A model generated the notes under the pieces. It searched no databases. It was not told where the DNA came from and saw only the letters and a list, made by a program, of their open reading frames with translations. DNA of 64,000 nt from Aurelia coerulea. Taxonomy: Eukaryota > Cnidaria > Scyphozoa > Semaeostomeae > Ulmaridae. Of the stretch, positions 1 through 12,600 are shown in pieces (positions within the stretch are counted from its first letter, which is position 1; the number at the start of each line of letters is the position of its first letter). The stretch lies in contig CM076954.1 of assembly GCA_039566865.1 (NCBI GenBank), positions 6,580,001 to 6,644,000 on the forward strand, read 5' to 3'. A program made the position numbers and the translations under genes.

Positions 1-635
1 GCCAGATTACCAGGATCAAATTTAATGAGTTGATGGCTAGCTTAAAAGGTCCATTAGTATTCTAAGCTAGCTAGGACATTTAGTATATTGCCCTTGAAAA
101 TCAGCACACATCAGCAGAGAGGACCAGCAACGCATGCTCTTGGCCTAGACAGCTAAGTCAGTAATTGAATGAACAAAAATTCACATAGGACGCATGCGTG
201 CATAATCTCTACATTAGCATTTAATGGCATTCCATCTTTTGTTACAAAAATTCCTTAGTTTTCCAGGCGACTTTACCATGTCAAATGGTAACCATGCCAA
301 CAAATTTTAATCGCCGTGCTGAATCTTACAAAGTTGACCCCACAACACGCATTTTCTGGCAAATGTCGATCTTAACGGTCTTAAGCATAGAAAATTGCTC
401 GAAAATCGATCAAAGTTTGTGAGCCACGGAGGTAATGTTGTCTGCTCAAACACCCCTCAATAATGTTTTCATTCTTCAAACATAAAAATGCTTGGCGAGG
501 AAATGTCAAGTATTTGACATGAATGTTTGCTTGTTTGGCCAATGATTATAAGAGTCAACGTGACCAGACTTTAGACCTAATTTCCACTTTCAGTAAACAA
601 TAGAACCATATAGAAAAGACATCATATGTACTTAC
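1..635. other. Intron of the STRA6-like gene, no exon seen
   Basis: AT-rich DNA without a coding signal. On the minus strand around 435-490 it contains ATGTTTGAAGAATGAAAAC followed by ATTATTGAGGGG, closely resembling the left end of the insertion at 49052. It may therefore hold the end of a related repeat. Confidence 0.4.
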
Positions 636-697
636 AGTGTATAACGCAATTCCTGAGACCATGAATGCTGAGACAACTCTTGTAGAATACTTAAATT
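636..697 (-). CDS. STRA6-like exon 9: start of the PGF helix
   Basis: Acceptor attctccacag, donor ACT|GTAAGTAC. 62 nt, two bases in, phase 0 out. It reads [16 protein letters not shown], then IALYT, aligning with the STRA6 helix after PGF (small and hydrophobic residues, G-x-A-x-Y). The remaining exons should lie left of position 1; none was recognised in 1-635. Confidence 0.78.
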
Positions 698-3600
698 CTG
701 TGGAGAATAGCGAATGTTACTGCTCGAGACATGGATTTTTGCACTCAGAATTACGAAAAACATGAATTGCTGCACCTTTCCATGGGTCTTTCTATATAAA
801 CTAGGTTTTTAGATTTATTGCATTTAAGAGGCAAGTGATATTGTAGTAGAAACACATACCTCACTAGTGAGCGACCGGGGCACGGATTTTACCATCACAG
901 CACTAGGGTCATACAAACCTTCTCATACACCTTTGAGCTATTCTCAAAAAGGGCCTGGATCAACATTCATTTTTATAAATTCTTATACATGACGTTCGAT
1001 CAAGTGGCGATAGAGCTGCTATTACTATTGTGCACATTCGAAAATTCTACAAAATGCAGCAAAATATCGATCGATTCTACTTCTTTTCAGAATAGCTAAA
1101 AGGTCCATATAAGATAAAGTAGCACTAACATAAAAAAGAATATCAATCACTTAAAATCGAAGATATTTACGTGATACCTGTTGTACTTTATGGATTAGAA
1201 TGTGTGAACTGGACCTTGACATCCTTGCGAAAGCTAGCCATTTTCCAAAATCATATGATGAGATTTATGATAAACAAAAGACTGTAAAGTAAAACTATTA
1301 GCACTTTGATTTGTATAGCTTAAAAGCTTTCGAATAAAATCGATATAAAATATCGTAAAATATCACCACAGACAAAATACGTGAAAAAACAAAAAAATGG
1401 TTAACATACCTGGCCTCCATTTGTAGATCTTTTTCTTAATTTTTAGTTTCAGCGTCTCCTCTTCAAGATTTTTTGCACTGAAATATAAAAGCAACAGAAC
1501 TTTTTTTCTTAAACAACCATCATTTTCAAATTTTATGTAAACCTTTATAGTGCATAGCCAAATGTAACAAGTAACGCATCCTATGAAAATGAATGAATTC
1601 AGCTGCTGACAAGTAAAAACGCCACTTCCTGGTCAATATGTCTTCATTGTGCGATGTTATCAACAGATGACATGACAGCAACACAAATAAAAATAACAAC
1701 GCAAAATTACTCACTCAAAAATGTCAATAGTTTCTATTTGCTGACATTTTCACCTGGCATCTATGTTGAGATTGACGTTAAAGACAAATGATAGATATAT
1801 AGCTTCTACTGGGGGCGACTAAATAAAATATGCAGTTTTAGCAGGTCACGATAAATCTTCAAATATGATACGAAAGGTTGGTCTAATAAAAAAGTTATGT
1901 GAATACTTTGTTTGGTTACAAACTTAGATGGAACGTAATTACGAGCTGCTTGATGCTACATGCAGGCCATCAAAAATCACTGTATCTTGATAAATGGAAA
2001 ACGGATAGTCAACATGGTAGCTGCAAATTGGCATAGAAAGCAACACTTACCCTTGATCAGGTACACCTCTCAATAGGTTCAATACATGAACATACATATA
2101 TCCCTCTTTGAAATCGTCGTAAACGTCCTCTGCTTTCTCATTCCATCTCTGTAAGACATTTAAGCAAATCAGCTACAAAAGAATAACTACTAGCATGACT
2201 CCTAATCGTCTCATTGCAATCATACTAGCTCACTATTAGGTCAAATTTAAAGCTTTTGAACTTTCTGTCAATATAAGGGATTATTTCAGATGAAGTCGGA
2301 GTCTTTCATAAATATCAACATGATTTCAGACGTACTAACAGATTCGGCAGGAATCAAGCAATATCACCAATTTTTACAATATGCCTCAACTCGCGCACAT
2401 TCTATGTTTGCCAGAAGGTACATAAATATGTGGGAATATTTGTCGCGACCACTGGTATTCTGCGATACAATCATAGCTTGACGTAAATACTGCAATCAAA
2501 AGACTTTTGTACCCCAAAATGGCTGTATCATCACATCATGACAACGAGTATACAACCAAGCTATAAATAACAGAAAGTGTTGGCTAAATTGATCACAAAC
2601 AACATTTCTTAAACATCGCGAACAGTAAGGCTGCACGCTGTGTCAATAATACGTACCATTGAATGGAATTCAAAAGAATTTTTGAATATTGAACTTTGGT
2701 AAAGGCACTATATAAAAGCGATAACTTTACTCTACTCTACTCTGGTTGGCAGTTTGGTGGTGGCACCCCCACACCAAACAACAGTATCGAAAGTGGGACT
2801 CAACGACACCCCGATATACTATATTCAACGTATTTGAGGTAACATTTCCTAGAATATTTCAAAAATCCAATTGCGCTAGAAACCTTGATATGAAGACTAT
2901 TACTGTAAGGTGCTTTTCCAACATAGGGCTCAAGTCTTTAACAAAGGTCGGTGTAAAATTCCATCGCAGTTTTCTTTGAAATAAATAGCTTGGAAGGAAC
3001 TTACGGTTTTTTGTTATAAATATGCCGTGGTAATTCATTGATATCTTGATTAGTTTCAATATGGCGGCATTTACTAAATTTGAGGCTATGACGTCATCAA
3101 ATTTCTAAATCCTAAACTAAAAAAAACCACAGATTTCTGCTTGCCACCATATTGTAGACCTCCATAAAATATGGTTGTCTTGAAGGTTATGTAATGTTTC
3201 CTCTATTAGTTTAGGATTTACGATGATTTAATTTTTTTTTTAATATTTCATGATTTCTTTTTCAAAAATAATCAAACTGCCACCATTTTGAAAAAAATCA
3301 AGATATTAAGACATTTCCACAGCAGATTTAAAGCAAAGTACCATAAGTTCCTTTCAAGCCATCCAATTCAAATCAAGATATTATAGAATTTTACACCGAC
3401 CTTTGTAAAGATTTGAAAGATTTGAGCCCTATGCTTGCTATTTCCAACTTAAGTTCCTAACGATTATAGCACTCAGATACTTTGTCCGGTCTACATTTTC
3501 ACCTCGAGAGTCACCAGTAACAAAGCTGTGGATTATAAATAGTTTCATTTTCTATAGCTATTTTCATAATTTTTGGCCTGGGAACCTACAACCAGAGCTA

Positions 3601-6600
3601 GAGTTTTTAGGACAGTCAAGGAAGGTTTATTACATTTCAAACATTGCTCCAGATGATTTATTGCTTCAGATCGATGCATATCTTACAAATCAATGGAAAA
3701 GTAAGAAATACTACCGGGTGACCCAGAAAAAAGTGACCCAGCGCAATCTGCTTTAGAATAAAAGATACATGGTTGATGGAAATGCTTCAAATGTTGTTCT
3801 CTCTCTAAAAGACCAGCCTACATGATTTCTTGGAATTTTTTTCGGAACTGTAAATTTCCCGAATTAAGGATTTCGAGAAAACGGGCAAGTTTGAAATCCA
3901 CAAAAAGTCGTTAAAACAGGGGATCAAATTAAAGCCATTTTAGATCTTTAAAACAACAAGGAGAGTGTTTCATTTAAGCCTGGGAATAGGCAATTCAGTT
4001 GAAAGTTTCCAGAGCAATTTCATGGTCCCTAGATACCTAAGCATTTGCAGCTGAAAATAAAAGTTCTTTGCAAACTTGTGGAATTTCAAAGGAATTTAAT
4101 TTTCCACGCAAATCGAGATCTTCAAGAAATTGCTTACAGAAATTAAGGAGAATCCTTGTCCCTTGAGACAAGAATGTTTTAGGTATCTAGGGACAATAAA
4201 CTTGCTCTGACAACATTCGACTGAGTTGCCTATTCCCAGGCTAAAATAAAACACGCTCCTCCGTCATTGTTTTGAAAATCTGAAAAGGCTGCGAATCGAT
4301 CCCTGTTTTTGACGACTTCTTGAAGATTTCGAGCATGCCCTTTTTCTCATAATCCTTAATTCGGAAAATTTACCGTGCCGAAAAAAATTAAGAAAAATAC
4401 TCAAAACATAGGCTTGTCTTTTAAAGACAGAACAAATGTTTGAAGCATTTCAATCAGCCACTTACAGTTTTTTCAATAACAGATTGCGCTTGGTCACTGT
4501 TTTGGGTCACCCAGTAGTACGTATCGTGGGTATCCATATACCAAGCATTGCAAACCTTGCAAGCCTTGCCTAGAAACTAAGGAACAACTGCTTGTAATTC
4601 TGATCGTTACACTATACAATGAATTCATTCTACCCTTCCTCAAAATCATCATTTGCCAAAAAATATACTCGATGTGTTATGATACCCGGTATCCCAAAAA
4701 AGGCCTGGATAAAATCTTGAAGAGCACTAAACCTAGAAATACTGGCAAATTCCTTTAATTTCAATTTGTCAAAGTCTAATAGTTGATTGAACTTGCTCTT
4801 TCTGCACGCAAAATGACCAAATCAAAAGAGGGGCTAGCTTTAAGACCCTAACCTATAAAAGTCTGTTGATTTCTATGCTCCAAACTGTGACCATTTTTCC
4901 TGACGAAAAGAGATTCCAAAGAAACAGAATTCGGGTTATATCTAATTCAAACATAAAAATTTTTTTGGAAATTCTTACTTCTACTCTCAAATTAAAGGTT
5001 TGCTTTCTTATCCTTGGTAGGTCATGGAGTTTGCATTTTAGAGAAATTTGCAATGCTTGATTTTCAAAGTTAAGATCTCGAAAGTGCAAACGTTTGACCA
5101 CTTCATAGCAAAGAGTTGATGAATTATATCGAAGGTACGATTCTTTCAAGAGACATTATTCAGAATAGTCTATTTTCACCGTCACAACTTTCAACAATGG
5201 AGATCGATACATGATGGCAAATGAATGCTAAAATGCAAATACTACAAACCCCAGCTCGTTTTCGAATAGCCATTACAAGCATGTAGATATATCGACAAAG
5301 CAGGATAAGTATGCAAAGATACTGCGGCAGCTCAGCACAAATTTGTACAACAGCTGTTCTCTGAAATAAGAACGAAAAGATTAATGAAAGGCTATGTACT
5401 TGACTATCCTCTGTGATGGAAAGCAAAGTTGTAATCTCAGTCACAAAGTTTTACTTAATTAATAGCTTTTATTTGTACCTTTGTACCCTAGATTGCAATA
5501 ATGTTTTTATCGGAGGGCCCCTTGAAAACCACCTTGTTGAAGGGCAACCCTCCTTAAAGTTAGTTGACGGAGCTAAGTGGAGGAATCTATAAGTGAGGCA
5601 AAGGAACGCCTACGCACGTAATTGCTCCCCTAGTGAAAAGATCTGCACGCAAGTGGCGATATCATCAAATACAATAGGCTAATTTTAGACATGCATTGGT
5701 AGAAAGTTGTACGAATAAACTGTATAAAAGAAGTTCGGACGCAAAAAAGACAAGATATTTAGCACACTGAGGCCTTTCTGACTTGTGTCTTCATCAGAGT
5801 GTGACTTACCAAACTAAAATGATTCTAAAGTTACGTTATGGGTATACATGTACTGTGATTCAATTAACAGATGGATTAACAATTTCCTGAAAAAATATTT
5901 TCTAAGTTTTGACTAATTAAGTGTTGCATGTCCGGCCTTTATCAACTTTTCTTCGTGGGAAAGTAACTGTCTAGGATCTTTCAACTGCATGAAAGCGGTG
6001 ATTTTGAAAAAAGGTTCTTCTAAGTTCTTATTCTTGGCGCCACAGTCGAAAACGCGTTTGGGAAATATGCACGGTGAGATTCCTGTGCGTGATTCTGAAA
6101 TATGGTTGTTCATACGTTTGCGTAAATTTGTTGTCTGACCAACGTATGTTGTTCTCCCTCTACACCAATTACACGAGAGAAAGTACACAACGTTTTTGCT
6201 TTTGCAAGTGACGTGACTTCGGATTGACCAGCTTGTTCCTTTTGAAGTTATGAATGAATCAACTGGCTGGAGGTATAATCTGCAAAGTTTGCACTGTTTA
6301 TTGTTACAGAAAGTGATTCCTTGGGGGGAGTTGCCTCTCCAATAGACAAAATCGGCGAAGGCTTGTCGAGACCTGTTTACGCCACTTCAAGTCAGGTGAT
6401 AAAGCCTCTTGATAAAACGTCTTTTGAATTTTATAAGTTATTTCGCAACGAGTAAACTTTTTCCATGAATGTAAACATAAGAGCCTTTTGGATGATTACA
6501 AAGTCTGTCCGGAGCTAAGCAAGCATAAGAATATCTGAATATTGATTTCTTCATAACCCCAAATGATCGTTGATGCTGTTTTTAGCTACAGTCAGAGAGA

Positions 6601-9600
6601 TGAGTGTTGCTGCTAAAGTCGCCTTCAATAGAACGTCAAGCCCCTGGCATAAGGACAAGAATCGCCTGAAAAGCAATATTTTGATCTTTATGTCAAATGA
6701 GGATGATACGCAAAAAATCAAAAATTACCCCTAGATTGCTAGTTCATGCATGAAACTATTGGTGCATCTGTCTCAAATTAGATGTCATGTGAGATTTACA
6801 ATAACGCAAAATTACTTATGCAGAACCCTACAGAACCAACCTCGTCCCCAGGACTTTTTGTCATATTGGGACGGAGGTCTCCGTCCCAATATGACAGAAG
6901 CCCCTGGGGACGAGGTTGCTGCAGAACGTTTCAATTGTTGTTATTCGCGGGAATCTAATTTTTGACAAGCAGTCACCAAGCTAACCTTTGTGCAGAGTCA
7001 TAAATTCATGAAGACGTTTTGGTTCAGTGTGGTCACGTGCCTTCCCCCAGTCAATGGCACAATTGTTTGCTGGGATTCTGTACCTTTCCTCTCAACTTCA
7101 CCTGTGACGTTAGCATCTGTAACTGTGTAGGAGCGTGGTCCTTCTACCTGCGGTGATACTGCGAATGCTAGCCTCTGTGCAGGCCACTGGTTACATCATC
7201 CTCTAAAGTTGACTTATTTGCATAATGAGTACTATCACTATCAACAAGTGGCTAATGATTCGTTCGTTCTAGAAAACGATTGTTTTAACATAATTAAGCT
7301 GCTAATGAAGTCAAGAACGTGCCAATTCTGGGTAAATTTGTTGTTGTGCCAGGGTAAACATCATGGTGATTTATCCATCTTATGGTGTCAAATATGTCTT
7401 ATATGAAATAAGCCGACGTCAAATGTTGCTATAGGATCGCGGGAAACTGCTGTCTTGTATGCGCTTTATGTGCGCTTTCTTTATTTCAGTGCCAATTAGC
7501 AGAAATAAAACGTTAATCAATCGCTTTACCGAGCGTGACGAAGTGGGTTACTTACGTTCTTTCTTTCTCACTGACTGACATCGAAGCCCCTTCTTAGATT
7601 ACAAAGTGGACTTTGTAATCAAAAAGTAGTACAATACAGCAACTTCCCTAGAGCATTGCCACATGACTTTAAAAGCGCGAACAAGCCTTTGTAGACTTTT
7701 TCAATTCACATAGAAACCGTAGGGGCATTGAATCTTCAATAAAAGAAAATTTAGCGAAAGACAATAGCAAGAACAATTGAAAACGCAGATTGTGACGTTT
7801 TCGGGTCGTTCTTACAACAATCACTATTGTTATTACTGTTGTCTCCCGGCCAGAATTTCTATTGTTCAAGATTCAGTGCCTTATCGCACAGTGATCCGGA
7901 ACAAAAGAAAGTTTGGAATAAATACCAAAATACGAAGTTTCAAAATCAGAATTTATTTCATGCCCATACCATCAAGTACACTCTGAATGTTTATGAAACG
8001 CAAAGAGTTTAAAAATTGGACAACGGATAGCTAAGAAAATTATTTTTGAAGTTGGGCCTAATTGTTTGATTTGTTTACATAAGCACTTCCGGAATAACGC
8101 GGCCTGGACTGAATTTTCAAAGCAATGTTTCTCTGCTCAGAAAGGTCTGACAATTGTCGTTTTGATCTTATTTCAATCCTCTAGTCATGTACTTTCAAGT
8201 AATTGCGACAGTGATTGGAAATATTTATATTTTGGTACATTTTTATGTGATTCATAATGGCGGAAATTTGCAAAATTCACATTTTTAAAAATCATCTTGA
8301 AAATTCAACAGTTGAAATGTAAAAATTGGGGCAAAATGTATTTACCAAAAAAATTATAAAAAAATCAAAGCAACTATATCCGCAAGTTTCTACCAAATGG
8401 TTTGTTTTAAATCGTATTAAAAAAAGAATGATGGTTATTCTTATTTTTGTGGTACAACGGAGATTTTCCAGATTTTTTCGATGTTTTCTGCCATAAAAAT
8501 AGATAAAGGCCTGCTAAAGCCTTCAAAAATGACTTAACTCCGTCTCTTTGGCATAGTGTCATGAAATTTAACCGTCAGAAAGTTTTGCTTTTTATTGTTA
8601 TACATAACATCATTGTTTTCAAGCATTTCTATTTGTCACATCAGCAGAAAACGACCAAAAACGTGTTTTTTTTATGATAACTACCACGAATAAGGGATTT
8701 TAAGACTTTATCAGTGTAAAATTGTTATCAGAATGATGAAAGTGAATGATTTTCATCACTCAAAGTCTCTTCAAACCCCACATTTTTCGGTAGTTATGAT
8801 GGAAAACACGTTTTCATTTGTTTCTACTGATGGGACGAATAAAAATGTTCGAAAACAGTGATTTCATGTAGATCAATGAAACACAAAGCTTTCTGAGGGT
8901 TAAATTTCATGACAATATGTCAAAGAGATGGAATTAAGTCAGTTTTGAAGGCTTTAGCGGGCCTTCGTTTATTTTTATTGCTGAAAACATTGAAAAAATC
9001 TGAAACATCTCCGTTGTACCACAAAAATATGAATTACCATAATTCTTTTTGGGTACGATTTAGAACATACCCTTTGGTAGAAACTTGCACAAATAGTTGC
9101 TTTAAATTTGTGATTGTTTTGGTAAATACATTTTGCCCCAATTTTTACATTTCAACTGTTGAGTTTTTAAGATGATTTTTAAAAATATGAATTTTGCAAA
9201 TTTTCGCCATTATGAATCACATAAAAATGAACCAAAATATAAATATTTCCAATCATTGTCGCAATTACTTGAAAGTACATGACTAGAGGATTGAAATAAG
9301 ATCAAAATGAAAATTGTCAGACCTTTCTGAGCGGAGAAATATTGCTTTGAAAATTCAGTCCAGGCAACGATATTCCGGAAGTACTTATGCAAACAAATCA
9401 ATGAATTAGGCCCAACTTCAAAAATCATTTTCTTGGCTATCCGTTGTCCAATTTAAATTTTTTTGTGTATCATAAATCTTCAGAGTGTGCTTCATGATAT
9501 GGGCATGAAATAAATTTGAATTTTGAAACTTCATGTTTTGGTATTTCTTCCACTCCCTGGATCACTGTGTATCGGTTTGTTTGTGGCCATAACTCCACCA

Positions 9601-12600
9601 ATCCTGGATATATTTTAACCGGCATCCAAACTTGTACTCCCAAACATCTGGAGAGTAGATTGCTTTAAAAAATTCGAGAAATCTCAAGCAGTTTTTTGTC
9701 CTGGCTGCGTTTTATGAAGGTAGGTAAAATTTAGAAAAATCTTCACGGGTTTCTTTTGTCTCCCTCGTTTTTTAGCCGTCTGACTGGTCCGTAAAAATGA
9801 GCCTTTGGCGGTTTCGACCATGGGCCACGAGCAATCGGCTATGTACGACGAATGATTCCTATGCTGTTTGATAAACAGAAAAGAACATTTTGATATATAC
9901 GTGAAAAATAATAGGGTCTAGCACCGAGTGGGGGACACCAAATAAGATTGTTTGACAGGAACTGAATGAATTGTTTATCCTCACGGATTGCTCACGCCGT
10001 TTAAGATATGAATTAGTACCAAGGCCTTTTCATCTATGCCATACGCATTTAACTTCGCAATCAGCAGATCGTGGGGGATACAATCAAATGCTTTTGACAA
10101 GTGCATTAGTACATTATTATTTATTATTATTATCAATTTCTTTATTGTCGGATTACAAATGACAAAAAGATAGCTAAAAGTAATTAGCTAATTTATTCCA
10201 ACTTTAAAACATTAAAATACAAATATTACATAAGAAAAATAGTGGATAAAGTATTTACAAGTCATCAAAAGTATACAGTGTAAAAGTAAAAGTAGATATC
10301 TAATAAGATTCATCATAAAAAGCCCAAATTCGGAATAAAAACGCGGCATAATTTACATGGACAATTTTCTCCGTTCCAACTTTTTATTTTTGTTTTAAAC
10401 TGACAAAAGGATTCTGAATTACGTATCGTTGGTGGTAACATTTGCCACAGCTGCGGACCTTTGAAACGGATGCTTTCTGTCCCGTTGTTGACAGATCTCA
10501 CCCTAGGTTGAAAGAATTCGTTATTGTTGCGCAGATTGTAATGACTTTCATTTTCACAGAAAATTTCCTGCATGAATGAAGGGTTCAGGTCATTTCTAGT
10601 TTTGTACATTTCAGTCATAAGTAGCTGCAAGTTCTTTGTATGAATAGTAACGGCACAGTCCTTCTCTAATAGCTCACTATAAGTAGATTCGGCATCCTTA
10701 TAAGTAATTCTCAAAGCCCTTTCCCGCATTTTGTTAATTTTTTTGTTAAGCTGCCTGCTGTGAAACATCCATATTAAAGGACAGTATTGAAACTGACTGG
10801 TAATAAATGCCCTCATGAGTGTTCTTAGTTTGCTCTGATCCATGTATGGGGATATGCGAGCAAGTGCATAAAGTTTATTGCTAGCCTTTTGGCACAATTT
10901 GGAAACATGATTATCGAAGGAAAGTTTGCTGTCAATTTGAACTCCGAGTAGCTTATCTTCGGAGCTATTGACAATATCAGCATTTCCAATCCTAACAGTA
11001 ACAGGATCATCACATCTCTGCCCAAGAACCAGAAGATGGCATTTATCTGCATTTCATTTCATAAAGTTGTCGGCAAACCATTCCAAAGCTAAACTACAGT
11101 AATTTTCAAGCCTATGAGATATATTGTCCAGGTTCTTATCGCAGGCATAGATTGTAGTATCATCTGCATAATTACATATATCCGAGTTTTGAATGAAGAG
11201 TAGAAGATCATTAATGTATATGTTGAATAACAGAGGCCCTAAGACTGACCCCTGAGGAACACCTCGTGTGACACTTTTCCAAGAACTGAATGACCCATTT
11301 ACTTTTACTCTTTGTTGTCTATTTGTGAGGTAATCATTAATTAGTGTTAATGCTTCGCGGGAGAAACCGTGGCATGCAATTTTGCAATCAAAAGATCGTG
11401 TCTCATGCAATCAAATGCCTTGGACAAGTCCATCAATACAGCCCCTGCCCGTCCACCTTCATCAAGGCTAATTTTGCATTTTTCTAAGAGCTGTACGAGA
11501 GCATGCTGGGCACTGTAACCTTTTCGGAAACCACAGAGAAGTGACGATAAAAAGGGTGTAATATATGCAACTATCTGTTTGTCCATTATTCTTTCAAACA
11601 GTTTTGAGACCGTAGGCAGAACGCTGATTGGCCGAAAGTTAGTCCTAGAGTTGGTTGGTACATTCTTGGGAAGAGATGTGACATCCGCGCATTTTAGTTC
11701 ATCAGGAAAGGACGAATTTTCTATGCAATGATTAAATATTTTCGTCAAAGGTTCTACACATACATCAGAATTGGATTTAAGAATTTTAGGAGAATATTTT
11801 TGTGCGTTGTAGCTTTCTTAGGATTTAGATCCCTAACCTCTTTGTCAACAGTATCAGGGGTAACTTTCTGAAAGCAAAGGAACCAGCATTGTGATACCAA
11901 CCTTTAATTTTCAGAATGCTAGGATGATTGGAAAACTTATGTACGGCATTATCAATAGGATCTGTGATTCCTTCTGTTGCATTTTCGTAATTAGAGTTTT
12001 CATTTATGCCAAGGGAATCCGTTACAGTGACGAAGAATTCGTTCATAGTTTCTGCTACCTCAACATCGTTGGAAATAATGATTTCATCTTCAATCAAAAC
12101 TATTTTATTCTTAGATTGCAATTTGTCAGAGAAAAAAGGTTTCACGGTTTTCCAGAATTTCTTATTGTCAGTGACAAGTGAGATGTCTAGGTTATTGTAA
12201 TAATTTCTTTTTTCCCTTCGAAATAGCTTAACACAGGAATTTCGATGTTTGCGAAATTTGGTCCAATTCTCAGCAGCCTGATCTTTATTATATCTATTAC
12301 GCAGTCTGGAACGTAACATGACTGCTTTACGTAGAGCACGAGTCATAAATAGTTCGTCATTTGCTCGTACATATTTCTTTTTTATTGGAGCATGTTTGTC
12401 TAGAACTTTATCAAAAGTAGTTTCGAAAGAGCTGTAATTCAAATCAGATGGTCTTATTTTCCCTAATTCCTCTCGTAGTTCATTCCTAAAAACAATTTCG
12501 TTAAAATTTTTGTAATTTCTATAATTAATTACAGTTGGTCCTTGTTTGGGAAAAGTGGTTTTAAGGACAGTAACAACCATTTTATGGAAATCTGACAAGC

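Larger units (their letters stand above)
5470..6480 (-). mobile_element. Penelope-like element fragment (GIY-YIG end)
   Basis: Minus-strand 3' part of a Penelope-like element. About 6430-5913 encodes remnants ([12 protein letters not shown], then after a frameshift [14 protein letters not shown], a CxxCxxC-like cluster and the GIY-YIG domain). Downstream, at 5770-5800, is the CTGATGA...GAAA motif common near the ends of such elements. The 3' non-coding part down to about 5470 may belong to it. No RT domain remains, so it is dead. Confidence 0.6.

Noticed and set aside
8066..9428. Two similar open frames on opposite strands as a gene pair
   Set aside because: They are the two arms of the palindrome read in mirror image; no family recognised.
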